NCBI RefSeq assembly: GCF_009910325.1
Contig: NZ_SUMG01000002.1
Span: 124,001-188,000 of the forward strand
DNA length: 64,000 nucleotides
Direction: 5' to 3'
From: Isachenkonia alkalipeptolytica
Lineage (GTDB): Bacteria; Bacillota; Clostridia; Peptostreptococcales; T1SED10-28
The position numbers and the translations under genes are program-made. Shown in pieces: positions 48,360 through 56,721 of this stretch (position 1 is the stretch's first letter; every line of letters starts with the position of its first letter). The notes beneath the pieces are model-generated. The model ran no database searches and was not told the DNA's origin. It was given only the letters and a program-made list of their open reading frames with translations.

Positions 48360-49313
48360 CTACTTTTTATAATACCCCGTACCCATATTCCAAAGCTTCG
48401 GGGTAAAGGATTCTTCATCCTGGTTTTCATCCACGAAGGATAAGATGCTTTCAATGTCCCCGGAGAGTTTATCCGCCTGGTGAAGGATCTGGGCTTCAAT
48501 GGTTTTGGGAAGGACGGGGGACCCCCATTCCAGGGCGCCGTGATGGCCCAACAGACCGTTTAAAATAATCAGTTTATCCTCTTCCCTAAATCCGTCAATA
48601 GTGTTGATGGTATTCAACACTTCATGACTGCCGAGGAAAATATGTCCCAGCATGATCCCCTCATCGGTTAAATCATTTTTCGGAAGGGGGGCGTATTCCT
48701 TAATCTTTGCCCAATCATGGAGGAAGGCTATGACCATGAGGCGGTCAATCTGCCGCTGGCTCAGCTTTTTCGTCTTGGCTACGGTCAAGCTGTATTTCAG
48801 CACTTCCAGGGTATGTTGCAGGATGCCGTGATAAAAGTTATGATGCACCTTCTTCGCCGCTGGATAGGTCATGAATTTTTCATAATAGGCCTCGGAGAAA
48901 ACCAAGGCATCCAAGAGCTGCTGAAATTCCGGGGTTTCAATTTTTTCATAAAACACCCGGAGGCCCTTTTCCATATCCTCATAATCCCAGGTGCTGGTGG
49001 GAATCAGGTTTTGAACTTGGTATTCCCCCTTTGGCAGTTTTCGGACTTCTTTTACCGTCAACTGGAGCTGACCGTTGTATTCTCCCACGGCCCCTTTGAT
49101 TTCCACGGGATCGTTGGCTTCGATTTCCTCAAAAATATGCTGGTATTTCTCATAATCCCAGCATTTTACCTCCATGATTTTTGATGCGTCCTGTACCGTA
49201 AGATCCGCATAGACTTTATCGGTTTTGGTTTTCTTTAACCGAACATCGGAAATCAGTACCACAAACTCCAGCACCTCATTGAGATGCTCCTTGGTAATTT
49301 CTTTTAATTGCAA
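48360..49313 (-). CDS. yhaM: 3'-5' exoribonuclease YhaM family
   Basis: 317 aa. An N-terminal OB-fold nucleic-acid-binding domain (about 15-110) is followed by an HD phosphohydrolase domain with the motif FLHDWAKIKEY and further His ligands in HHNFYHGILQHTLEV and GLLGHHGALEWGSP. YhaM degrades RNA, and possibly ssDNA, in a metal-dependent way in Gram-positive bacteria. It converges with the repA-like gene, the two stops being only 25 bp apart. Length and motifs are normal for the family. Confidence 0.93.
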   Translation of the reverse strand: MQLKEITKEHLNEVLEFVVLISDVRLKKTKTDKVYADLTVQDASKIMEVKCWDYEKYQHIFEEIEANDPVEIKGAVGEYNGQLQLTVKEVRKLPKGEYQVQNLIPTSTWDYEDMEKGLRVFYEKIETPEFQQLLDALVFSEAYYEKFMTYPAAKKVHHNFYHGILQHTLEVLKYSLTVAKTKKLSQRQIDRLMVIAFLHDWAKIKEYAPLPKNDLTDEGIMLGHIFLGSHEVLNTINTIDGFREEDKLIILNGLLGHHGALEWGSPVLPKTIEAQILHQADKLSGDIESILSFVDENQDEESFTPKLWNMGTGYYKK

Positions 49314-49366
49314 TAAACTCCCTCCTTCTGTGATCGATTGGTATTCTTTATTTTTTTGCCGCCTTC

Positions 49367-49774
49367 TTACTGTATAACATAATCAATTATTTCCAAAATG
49401 AAAGCCGCTCCCATTACCATAAATCCTCGATAAATTCCGATATTTCGCTGCTTACGCACTCGTTCCGCCTCTTCTTTTTTTGCTTTTTCCTCTTTTAAAT
49501 TCCGGTTTTTTTTGATAATGCTTTCCAGTATTGCATAAATCCCCAGGGCCATTCCAATCATATATAAACTTCGATGTATGGTAAAAAGCAGAGGGTTCCC
49601 CATTATCAAGGCGTACAGTCCCGTGATGATAACTACGGAAAAAATCCAGATGGTGGCCTCCCGAAGGGTTCTTCCGGTAATGGACCAGAAGTTCTCTCCC
49701 TGGCTTTGCTTTTTGCTTTTCCCCGTTTTTTTTGTGTTCCCCTTCTTATTCCTGTTATTTTTGCTGCTGCCCAT
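49367..49774 (-). CDS. small membrane protein of unknown function
   Basis: 135 aa. A lysine-rich N-terminus (residues 1-25, SSKNNRNKKGNTKKTGKSKK) is followed by three predicted membrane segments (IWIFSVVIITGLYALIMG, SLYMIGMALGIYAILESI, IYRGFMVMGAAFILEIIDYV). A charged loop (KKNRNLKEEKAKKEEAERV) lies between the second and third. I do not recognise a family. It has an adequate RBS and lies 53 bp from yhaM on the same strand. Confidence 0.65.
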   Translation of the reverse strand: MGSSKNNRNKKGNTKKTGKSKKQSQGENFWSITGRTLREATIWIFSVVIITGLYALIMGNPLLFTIHRSLYMIGMALGIYAILESIIKKNRNLKEEKAKKEEAERVRKQRNIGIYRGFMVMGAAFILEIIDYVIQ

Positions 49775-49859
49775 ACCCTTCCTCCTCCCATTATATGTAG
49801 GGTGTTCTTTCGGAACCGTTATATCCCTTGAATAATTATTATATCGGTTTTTTCCCTCC

Positions 49860-49887
49860 TTGACTAGAAGGGATTCTATGGTATACT
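49860..49887 (+). promoter_or_regulatory. promoter of rubrerythrin
   Basis: TTGACT (49860-49865), 16-bp spacer, TATACT (49882-49887) with an extended TGG just before the -10. A second TATTATACC motif occurs near 49935. The leader to the ATG at 50015 is about 120 nt. Confidence 0.6.
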
Positions 49888-50014
49888 TTTTTTACTTATA
49901 TCTTCACTGCCGGATTTTCCAACTTAATTTGATTATTATACCGGCCTTGGGGTATAGGTAACTTGTGTGCGAAATTGTATGCAAAATCAACTAATAATGA
50001 AGGAGAGATGTTTT

Positions 50015-50572
50015 ATGAATCCAATGACTGCTGAAAATTTAAAATCCGCCTTTGGTGGAGAGTCCATGGCTCACATGCGTTATATCTACTGGGGAAAGGC
50101 CGCCGTAAAAGAAGGCTATCCCAATGTAGGAAACCTTTTTGATGCCGTAGCTTACGCCGAACAGGTACATGCAGGCAATCATTTCCGGGAGCTTCGCAAG
50201 GAAGTAGGAGACGCTTCCGTAACTGCGGGAGCCGGTTTTGGCCTTACCAACACCTCGGAAAATCTTCAAGGAGCCATTGACGGGGAAAACCACGAAGTGG
50301 AGCAAATGTATCCCGCCTTTATTTCCGTGGCCAATATGCAAGATGAAAAGGGAAGCATTCGATCCTTTGAGTTTGCCTTAGAAGCGGAAAAGACCCACGC
50401 CGAGCTTTTCGGTAAAGCCAAGGAAGCGGTGGACGCCAATAAGGACTTCGACCAAAGTACGGTTCATGTTTGTGACGTCTGTGGTTACACCATAACCGGT
50501 GCCCTGGAAGATGACTGTCCCATCTGCAAAGCCCGAACCGAAATGTTCACCACCTTTGCCACAAAGAATTAA
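50015..50572 (+). CDS. rubrerythrin
   Basis: 185 aa from the ATG at 50015, chosen for the GGAGAG RBS 7 bp upstream. A longer in-frame ORF has no such site. The N-terminal ferritin-like four-helix bundle carries the di-iron ligands (FGGESMAHMRY, AEQVHAGNHFREL, ENHEVEQMYP, EAEKTHAELF). The C-terminus is a rubredoxin-like zinc/iron site (CDVCGYTITG ... CPICKA). It reduces peroxide with electrons from rubredoxin or NADH donors, an oxidative-stress defence typical of strict anaerobes. It is monocistronic with its own promoter and terminator. Confidence 0.97.
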   Translation: MNPMTAENLKSAFGGESMAHMRYIYWGKAAVKEGYPNVGNLFDAVAYAEQVHAGNHFRELRKEVGDASVTAGAGFGLTNTSENLQGAIDGENHEVEQMYPAFISVANMQDEKGSIRSFEFALEAEKTHAELFGKAKEAVDANKDFDQSTVHVCDVCGYTITGALEDDCPICKARTEMFTTFATKN

Positions 50573-50619
50573 TTTTTTCCGGCTTTGCAGTAAATCGTAA
50601 CATTCAATAAAATTCAATG

Positions 50620-50655
50620 AAAGACGAAGACCTCACTGGGATCTTCGTCTTTTTT
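50620..50655 (+). terminator. Rho-independent terminator of rubrerythrin
   Basis: AAAGACGAAGA (50620-50630) pairs perfectly with TCTTCGTCTTT (50642-50652), followed by T-rich sequence to 50655. Confidence 0.88.
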
Positions 50656-50660
50656 ACGGC

Positions 50661-51557
50661 TCACTCCGGTTTCTCTCCGATCCCTTGCCCCATATAAACC
50701 TTTGTTTCCATACCCTGTTGGGTATGCTCCAGTAAATCTTTATGGATTTTCACTTCCCCCGGTTTGAAAAACAGGATCACCGTGGAACCTCCGAAGGCAA
50801 AGTATCCCTTTTCCTCCCCCTTTTTTACCGGTTGATTTTCTGTTGCGGTCTGCACAATGGTGCCTACACAGGTAGCCCCGATTTCTATGTATAGCATCTC
50901 TCCAAAATTCTGGGATCGAAACTTAGTCACCGCCCGTTTATTCTGTACATACAGTCGGATGATTTTCTCTAAAGCCATGGGATTTACGGAACTGTACTGC
51001 CCTTTAATCTCCTTTGTATGCCCCATAACTCCGCTGTCGGGAAAATGGAAACGATGATAATCACTGGGGGCGAGGCGGATAATGATCTTGCTTCCCCCCT
51101 GGTAAACCTCTGCCAGGGTTTTATCTCCGATCAGTTCTGCCAGGCTGTAGCTTAGCCCCTTGATTTGAACCACCTGTTCCCGATCAATGTTCTCGTAGGC
51201 GAAGAGTTTCCCGTCCGCCGGAGATACCAGGGTTTTGGCGTCCTGCTCTACGGGTCTTGCCTCTTTTTTCAATTTCCGGGTGAAAAAATCATTGAAACTA
51301 TGGTAATCCCCGGGTTTTTCCCGCTCCGCCTCCTTAAGATTAATCCCCTGATTCTCAACAAAGCTTTTGATTTTTCTTTTGCTAAAGGACCAGTCCTGGC
51401 TTATCCCGTAAAGCTTGGAAAACCATTTTCGTTTGACCAGGGTCCCCAGGGTAAGTTTTCCCAGTCGATTCCCATAAATCCACTGCAAAAATACCTTTCC
51501 CGGAACCTTTTCCTCTTTGACTTCTCCGGTTTTTCGCTCAATATACTCAATCTTCAT
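50661..51557 (-). CDS. psd: phosphatidylserine decarboxylase proenzyme
   Basis: 298 aa. It makes phosphatidylethanolamine by decarboxylating phosphatidylserine with a pyruvoyl cofactor formed by self-cleavage. The processing motif is GGST (about residue 258, in YFAFGGSTVILFFKPGEV), a common variant of LGST. FHFPDSGVMG, PSDYHRFHFP and VSPADGKLF are conserved family segments. The likely His/Asp activators lie in the former two. It is 12 bp after the acetyltransferase gene, so they share a transcript. No pssA is visible. Confidence 0.95.
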   Translation of the reverse strand: MKIEYIERKTGEVKEEKVPGKVFLQWIYGNRLGKLTLGTLVKRKWFSKLYGISQDWSFSKRKIKSFVENQGINLKEAEREKPGDYHSFNDFFTRKLKKEARPVEQDAKTLVSPADGKLFAYENIDREQVVQIKGLSYSLAELIGDKTLAEVYQGGSKIIIRLAPSDYHRFHFPDSGVMGHTKEIKGQYSSVNPMALEKIIRLYVQNKRAVTKFRSQNFGEMLYIEIGATCVGTIVQTATENQPVKKGEEKGYFAFGGSTVILFFKPGEVKIHKDLLEHTQQGMETKVYMGQGIGEKPE

Positions 51558-51569
51558 ATTTTCACTCCA

Positions 51570-52121
51570 TTACCTGTTTTTTTCTTCCCATTCCCGCTTA
51601 ATCATACTATAGACCTGATGATCCACATAATGATCATACAGCCACTCCACCTCACGCAGCACCCCTTCTTTTTGAAACCCCAGTTTCTCGGGAATCTGCT
51701 GACTGGAGAAGTTCTCCGCGGCACATCGTATTTCAATCCGGTGAATATCCCACTCCATAAAGGCATATTCCACCAAGGCTTTGGTGCTGCGAATAGCCAA
51801 ACCCTTTTTCTGATATTTCTTCCCCAACCAGTAGCCGATGGCTACCGAACGGTTCTGGCTACTGAAGTTATGAAATCCCACCAGTCCCGCCAGTTCATCC
51901 TTCACCCGGATGCTGCTTTGAAATCCGTGGCCTTCAATCATTTTACTCTGCACCACTTTGATATAATGCTTGGTATCCTGAAGGCTGTTCACACTGTCCA
52001 CCCACCCGAGCCAGGTTTTCAGGTGTCCCCGATTTTCCTGAATCAGCCGGTACAGCTTCGGCGCATCTTTTAGTTCCAGCAACCTCATTTCAACTTCCCG
52101 GTCAATCGGATAATAAAACAT
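51570..52121 (-). CDS. GNAT family N-acetyltransferase, RimL/RimJ-like
   Basis: 183 aa. A GNAT fold with the acetyl-CoA loop region YWLGKKYQKKGLAIRSTKALVEYAF and the C-terminal RCAAENFSSQQIPEKLGFQKEG segment fits ribosomal-protein-alanine/serine acetyltransferases of the RimJ/RimL group. It opens the two-gene operon with psd. The actual substrate protein or small molecule is unknown. Confidence 0.88.
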   Translation of the reverse strand: MFYYPIDREVEMRLLELKDAPKLYRLIQENRGHLKTWLGWVDSVNSLQDTKHYIKVVQSKMIEGHGFQSSIRVKDELAGLVGFHNFSSQNRSVAIGYWLGKKYQKKGLAIRSTKALVEYAFMEWDIHRIEIRCAAENFSSQQIPEKLGFQKEGVLREVEWLYDHYVDHQVYSMIKREWEEKNR

Positions 52122-52249
52122 GGGCTTTCCCCCCTCCTTTCATGATTACCGAAGCCCCCAAGGGGACCTTGACAAAGTATTCCTGCAAAACTTTTTTTAG
52201 TTCCCTTGATTATATCATGAAAATTCTTTTAAAGAAAAACGAAAGTTTA

Positions 52250-52278
52250 TTGTACTTAGGTCTGGAGTTTGATATAAT
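52250..52278 (+). promoter_or_regulatory. promoter of the dicarboxylate/amino-acid symporter gene
   Basis: TTGTAC (52250-52255), 17-bp spacer, perfect TATAAT (52273-52278) with an extended -10 (TGATATAAT). The start is predicted near 52285, 35 bp from the ATG. Confidence 0.75.
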
Positions 52279-52319
52279 TAATTGAATATTCAAATATTTT
52301 ACTTTAAAGGAGGTTGTTT

Positions 52320-53627
52320 ATGGCAAATCAACAAGGTTTTTTCAAACGTTACTTATCTATACCTTTTATTCAGAGAATGGGAATCGCCTTCGTATTAGGT
52401 ATCATTGTAGGTCTTATTGTGGGGGAACCCATTACCGTGATCGAGCCCCTGGGAACCTTATTCCTAAGACTGCTTCAAATGGTGGTTATCCCCATCGTCA
52501 TCTTTACCCTGATTACCGCTATGAAAAAGCTTACCCCCAATCAACTGGGTCGTGTAGGTGGACAAACTTTAGTGCTGTATATCTTAACCACGGCGATAGC
52601 CATCGTTATCGGACTGACTATGGCCAACCTTTTCAGCCCGGGAACCGGTCTTACCTTACCGGGAGACTTTACCATGGATCCCTCGGAAGCACCGGGAATG
52701 ATTGATGTATTCTTAAACCTTGTGCCCAGTAATGTATTCCGAGCCATGGCGGATGCGGAAATTCTTCAGGTACTGGTCTTTGCTATTATCTTTGGCATCG
52801 GTATGGCCTTCCTTCGAGAGACCGCCACTCCGGAAATACAAAAAGGCGTGGATACCATTTTCAGCATCACAGAAACCGGTTCCGAAGTTATGTTTAAAAT
52901 CGTTCGGGGGGTTATGGAGTATGGTGTTATCGGAGTTTTCGCCCTCCTTGCTACAACTTTTGGAAATGCGGGCCCGGAAGCTTTAGTGGATTTCGGCATA
53001 TTAATCGCCGCCTTTGTCATCGGTGTGGCCCTTCATATTTTCTTAGTATACGGCTTGATACTGAACACCCTGATTTTGAAAAAATCCCCCCTGCGATTTC
53101 TCAGCGGTGCCAAGGAAGCATTACTCATGGCCTTTGCAACCCGTTCCAGTGCAGGCGTGCTACCGATTACCATGAAAACTGCGGAGGATAATTTAAAGAT
53201 TGACGAGAGTATTTATTCCTTCACCTTACCCCTAGGGGCTACCATTAACATGGACGGTACCGCCATGTACCAAGGGGTTGCCGCGATTTTCGCCGCCAAC
53301 CTGATCGGCGAGAGTCTAAGCCTTGCTCAACAACTGACCATTGTAACCACCACGGTACTGGCCAGTATCGGAACTGCCGGTGTGCCGGGAGCGGGTCTGA
53401 TCATGCTCTCTATGGTTCTTACACAGCTCGGACTGCCTCTGGGTGTTGTGGCCTTTGTCGCCGGAGTGGATCCGATTCTGGATGCTTTTAGAACCATGAA
53501 CAACATTGCCGGAGACTTATCCGTAACCAGTGTGGTTGCCAAGTGGAATAACAAAATTGATTTAAATGCCGGCGCCTGGGTTGGCGAAGCGGAAAAGATC
53601 CCGGTGGATACGAAAAAGAAAGAATAG
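52320..53627 (+). CDS. dicarboxylate/amino acid:cation symporter (DAACS family, GltP/GltT-like)
   Basis: 435 aa from the ATG at 52320 (RBS AAAGGAGGTTG). The protein has the eight-helix, two-hairpin elevator transporter layout. It carries the conserved serine-rich HP1 (ATRSSAGVLPITMK), NMDGTAMYQGVAAIF in TM7 and the HP2 segment SIGTAGVPGAGLIM. These bind substrate and Na+ or H+. Likely substrates are glutamate, aspartate or C4-dicarboxylates. It is a single-gene unit bounded by a strong promoter and terminator. Confidence 0.95.
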   Translation: MANQQGFFKRYLSIPFIQRMGIAFVLGIIVGLIVGEPITVIEPLGTLFLRLLQMVVIPIVIFTLITAMKKLTPNQLGRVGGQTLVLYILTTAIAIVIGLTMANLFSPGTGLTLPGDFTMDPSEAPGMIDVFLNLVPSNVFRAMADAEILQVLVFAIIFGIGMAFLRETATPEIQKGVDTIFSITETGSEVMFKIVRGVMEYGVIGVFALLATTFGNAGPEALVDFGILIAAFVIGVALHIFLVYGLILNTLILKKSPLRFLSGAKEALLMAFATRSSAGVLPITMKTAEDNLKIDESIYSFTLPLGATINMDGTAMYQGVAAIFAANLIGESLSLAQQLTIVTTTVLASIGTAGVPGAGLIMLSMVLTQLGLPLGVVAFVAGVDPILDAFRTMNNIAGDLSVTSVVAKWNNKIDLNAGAWVGEAEKIPVDTKKKE

Positions 53628-53649
53628 CTTCATACCCTTTGCTTCCCAC

Positions 53650-53683
53650 AAGCATCCCTTACTTTCCGGGGATGCTTTTTTTT
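53650..53683 (+). terminator. Rho-independent terminator of the symporter gene
   Basis: AAGCATCCC (53650-53658) pairs with GGGATGCTT (53669-53677), followed by a T8 run. It separates the symporter from the ECF-type promoter and ABC trio downstream. Confidence 0.9.
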
Positions 53684-53714
53684 CTTCCGGGTTTTATATT
53701 TCTTTTTAAAAAAA

Positions 53715-53741
53715 TGAACTTCTTTCCACTTTTTTTCGTTT
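53715..53741 (+). promoter_or_regulatory. candidate ECF-sigma promoter of the PLDc_N-ABC operon
   Basis: TGAACTTCTT begins at 53715. After a 17-bp spacer follows CGTTTTA (53737-53743). This is the same form as the element before the sigma gene (TGAACTTTTT ... CGTTATA at 58508-58482), and fits the general ECF pattern of a GAAC -35 and CGT-containing -10. It is the only promoter-like element between the preceding terminator and the operon. Confidence 0.55.
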
Positions 53742-53770
53742 TATTAATAAAGAAATCGGAGGTTGATTCA

Positions 53771-53989
53771 GTGATGCAGGAATTTTTCGGAAATCTGGAA
53801 ACCATGGAAATTGTTTTAATGATTGTCCCCTTAGTGCTATTGGAGCTGGGTTTGAAGATTTTATGCTTTTCCATCATCGGCAATCGGGGGGTACGTAACC
53901 TCTCCGAACTATGGTGGGTTGCCATCGTGCTTTTGATAAACACCCTGGGGCCTATCGCCTTTTTACTATTCGGACGAAAGGAGCACTAA
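53771..53989 (+). CDS. small PLDc_N-domain membrane protein (YxlE-like)
   Basis: About 72 aa. The start is GTG 53771 or ATG 53774, both served by CGGAGG 8-11 bp upstream. The 45 codons further upstream in frame have no RBS. Two membrane helices are followed by the PLDc_N signature, LWWVAIVLLINTLGPIAFLLFGRKEH in two parts (LWWVAIVLLINTLG, then PIAFLLFGR). In Bacillus subtilis the PLDc_N protein YxlE sits with the YxlFG ABC transporter in the sigY operon and takes part in restraining SigY. The ATG of the ATPase gene is 1 bp after its stop. Confidence 0.75.
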   Translation: MMQEFFGNLETMEIVLMIVPLVLLELGLKILCFSIIGNRGVRNLSELWWVAIVLLINTLGPIAFLLFGRKEH

Positions 53990-53990
53990 C

Positions 53991-54908
53991 ATGATACAGG
54001 TGAAAAACTTACAAAAACAATTCGGAAAACATGAGGTTCTGAAGGGCATCGATTTTTCCATTCAGCCCGGAGAAATCTACGGATTCCTGGGCCAGAACGG
54101 TGCGGGGAAAACCACCACCATGAACATTCTTACAGGTCTTACCTCCTATAGAGAGGGAGAAATCATCATTGACGGACTCCCCCTACAGAGCAACATCGAA
54201 AAACTGCAAAAAATCATCGGCTATCTTCCCGAGGACCCTCAGTTCTACCCTTATATGAAGGGGATCGAGTACCTGGAATACATCGGAAAGATCAGCGGCT
54301 ATCCTAGGGAAGACATTGACCAGAGAAACCGGGAACTCTTACAACTGGTGGACTTAACGGAAGCCGCCTCAAGAAAAATCGGCGGTTATTCCCGGGGGAT
54401 GCGGCAACGGCTGGGGCTTGCGGTATCGGTTTACAACCGTCCGAAGATTTTATTTCTTGACGAACCATCCTCGGCCCTGGATCCCCAGGGTAGACGGGAG
54501 CTTTTGGACATCATCCTGGGCCTCAAGGATGAAAAGACCACGATTTTTCTGTCCACCCACATTCTAAGCGATGTGGAAAAAATCTGTGACCGCATTGCCA
54601 TTCTCCACGAAGGCACCATCCATTTGGAAGAACGTCTGGAAGTCCTCCAGGAAAGATACCTGCAGCCGGTCTATGAGATTCAATGGGAGGGCAATTGCAG
54701 CGCCCTTAAGGAGCCCCTCCTGCAGCAGTCCTGGGTGGATAAAATCAATATCAATAACAATCATATGACCCTTTATGTTCATGATCGAAAAAAAGCTCAG
54801 GGAAAGCTGTTGGAAGTCCTCAGTGAATTTTCCCTGCCGATGATTTCCCTGTCCCTGAAACGCTCCAGTCTGGAAGATATTTTTGTGAAGGTGGTGAATG
54901 GAAAATGA
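53991..54908 (+). CDS. ABC transporter ATP-binding protein (YxlF-like)
   Basis: 305 aa. Walker A FLGQNGAGKTTTMNIL (near 38-46), signature GYSRGMRQRLGLA and Walker B ILFLDEPSSALDP are intact. The His switch is in FLSTHILSDVEK. The C-terminal ~80 residues are the extension typical of drug/bacteriocin-type exporters with ABC-2 permeases. It overlaps the permease gene by 4 bp (ATGA). Together with the PLDc_N protein it matches the yxlE-yxlF-yxlG gene set. Confidence 0.93.
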   Translation: MIQVKNLQKQFGKHEVLKGIDFSIQPGEIYGFLGQNGAGKTTTMNILTGLTSYREGEIIIDGLPLQSNIEKLQKIIGYLPEDPQFYPYMKGIEYLEYIGKISGYPREDIDQRNRELLQLVDLTEAASRKIGGYSRGMRQRLGLAVSVYNRPKILFLDEPSSALDPQGRRELLDIILGLKDEKTTIFLSTHILSDVEKICDRIAILHEGTIHLEERLEVLQERYLQPVYEIQWEGNCSALKEPLLQQSWVDKININNNHMTLYVHDRKKAQGKLLEVLSEFSLPMISLSLKRSSLEDIFVKVVNGK

Positions 54909-55672
54909 AAAACTTTTCCGCTTATTTTAAAAAAGAGATGCTTGAAAATCTAAGAACCTATCGATTATTAATCCTTTTCATCGCCTACATCCTCTTCGGG
55001 CTGATGGAGCCGATACTGTACCGCATGCTTCCCATGATTCTTGAAAGTGAAGGCTTTGATCCTGCCATGATGGGGATGATGGATACCTCCCAGCAGGGAC
55101 TTCTCCGGAGCTATATGGCCAATCTTTCCCAGATCGGACTGATTGTGGTAACCCTGACGATTATGGGAACCCTTTCCCAGGAGCTACAACGAAAATACTG
55201 GATTCTTCCCCGAAGCAAAGGGGGAAGTGCCACAACCCTGGTTTTATCAAAATTTCTCCTCTACGGAACCGGCCTTGGGATTGCCACCCTGGTGGGTTTT
55301 ATGGTTAATAATTTTTACGGCCGGATGCTCTTTGAATACACCGGCCTCGATCTCCCGGGAGTGCTGCAAGGGGCCTTGCTTTTTGCTCTGTACTTTATTT
55401 TTCTGTTATCCCTATTGTTTTTTTTCATCAGTCTCATCCAAAAAGGCATCCCCTCTGTACTGTTGACCCTGTTTGTTTCCTTTTTGGTTTTTCCTCTGTT
55501 GAATAATTTCAGTGCCTTGCAAAATTTCCTTCCCTACGGTTTAATAGAGGAGAGCGCGAAATTTTTCTTTGACTGGTCTTCCCTGGCTCCGGTGTTGGTA
55601 AGTACGCTTGTCTTAACCGCCCTCTGCCTGTTGGGAACCATTCGACGGATCAAGACCATGGAAATTCTGTAA
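54905..55672 (+). CDS. ABC-2 family permease (YxlG-like)
   Basis: 255 aa with six predicted membrane helices, including LLILFIAYILFGLMEPIL, IGLIVVTLTIMGTLSQEL, LLYGTGLGIATLVGFMVNNF and LFALYFIFLLSLLFFFISLI. The large loop after helix 1 (about 40-70) is Met-rich. It is the membrane partner of the preceding ATPase. The substrate is unknown, and in Bacillus the corresponding complex affects SigY activity. The desulfhydrase-like gene begins 23 bp later and is probably co-transcribed. Confidence 0.88.
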   Translation: MKNFSAYFKKEMLENLRTYRLLILFIAYILFGLMEPILYRMLPMILESEGFDPAMMGMMDTSQQGLLRSYMANLSQIGLIVVTLTIMGTLSQELQRKYWILPRSKGGSATTLVLSKFLLYGTGLGIATLVGFMVNNFYGRMLFEYTGLDLPGVLQGALLFALYFIFLLSLLFFFISLIQKGIPSVLLTLFVSFLVFPLLNNFSALQNFLPYGLIEESAKFFFDWSSLAPVLVSTLVLTALCLLGTIRRIKTMEIL

Positions 55673-55695
55673 ACCGAAATTGTAAGGAGGTCATT

Positions 55696-56721
55696 ATGCC
55701 AACCAAACGATCCTATGCCACGTTGCCTACAAAAATTGAAAAGCTTGATCGATTAAGCAAGTCCTTAGAGGGTCCCGAAATCTATATCAAAAGAGATGAT
55801 CAAACGGGACTGGAGTTTTCCGGAAATAAAATTCGAAAGCTGGAATACTTAATGGAAGAAGCCTTACAGGAAGGGGCCGATGCCCTGATTACCTGCGGCG
55901 CCATCCAGTCCAACCACTGTCGGGCCACCGCCGCTCTTGGGGCTAAACTGGGGATTCCCGTATATTTGGTGCTCAAAGAAAACCGGGAACCGGAAATGAT
56001 CGGCAATTATTTGCTGGATCATCTATTCGGAGCGGATATTCAGCGGATCAGCGAAGCCGACTATCAGCATCGCCGGGGGGAAATCCTGGAGGAGCTGGCC
56101 ACCCAATTAAAACAGGAAGGCAAAACCCCCTACATCATTCCCGAAGGAGCCTCTAACGGTCTCGGTTGCTTCGGCTACCGGGATGTGATTGAGGAAATTC
56201 AACAGCAGGAAAAGGCCCTGGGCTTTTCCTTTGACACCGTGGTTGTGCCTACGGGCTCCGGTTCCACCTTGGGAGGGCTGATTTTAGGAAAGGCGATGTA
56301 TGACTACCCGGGGGAAATCATCGGCTTTAATATCGCCGCCGACGCCAAAACCTTTCAACATCGGATATCTCTTATACTTCAAGAAGCGATCCCTTACATT
56401 GATACCCATATCCCGGATACCCATATCCCGGATACCCATATCCCGGAGGCTGACCACCCTTTGTTCGCACCGGAGAACATTCAAATCATTGACGGCTATG
56501 TGGGCGAGGGTTACGGAAAGAGTCGAAAGGTAGAGTGGCATTTCCTGCAACATATTGCCCGGTCCGAGGGAATTCTCCTGGATCCCGTTTATACGGGGAA
56601 AGCGCTATACGGTTTGACAGAAGAAATCAAAAAAGGAACCTTTGACAACACTCAAAGGATCCTTTTCATTCATACCGGGGGGGTCTTCGGGCTTATACCA
56701 CCTTCAACCCCTCTACGGTAA
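55696..56721 (+). CDS. D-cysteine desulfhydrase / ACC deaminase family PLP enzyme
   Basis: 341 aa, RBS AAGGAGG. This is a fold-type II PLP enzyme. The cofactor lysine is K45 in FSGNKIRKLEYL, and AIQSNHCRATAALGA and VVPTGSGSTLGGLILG (phosphate loop) are conserved. Most bacterial members without plant-associated context are D-cysteine desulfhydrases, releasing H2S, ammonia and pyruvate. True ACC deaminase activity is less likely. A tandem insert of three DTHIP units (codons from 56401) lies in a surface region after helix ISLILQEAIPYI. The 3' end overlaps the antisense selenoprotein gene by 29 bp. Confidence 0.85.
   Translation: MPTKRSYATLPTKIEKLDRLSKSLEGPEIYIKRDDQTGLEFSGNKIRKLEYLMEEALQEGADALITCGAIQSNHCRATAALGAKLGIPVYLVLKENREPEMIGNYLLDHLFGADIQRISEADYQHRRGEILEELATQLKQEGKTPYIIPEGASNGLGCFGYRDVIEEIQQQEKALGFSFDTVVVPTGSGSTLGGLILGKAMYDYPGEIIGFNIAADAKTFQHRISLILQEAIPYIDTHIPDTHIPDTHIPEADHPLFAPENIQIIDGYVGEGYGKSRKVEWHFLQHIARSEGILLDPVYTGKALYGLTEEIKKGTFDNTQRILFIHTGGVFGLIPPSTPLR
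56401..56445 (+). repeat. three exact 15-bp tandem repeats in the desulfhydrase gene
   Basis: The unit GATACCCATATCCCG occurs three times in exact succession (56401-56415, 56416-56430, 56431-56445) and encodes DTHIP each time. Being in frame and exact, it suggests recent slippage. Confidence 0.95.

Noticed and set aside
55696-56721. Calling the PLP enzyme a true ACC deaminase
   Set aside because: Sequence alone does not separate the two activities, and the anaerobic, non-plant context favours D-cysteine desulfhydrase.
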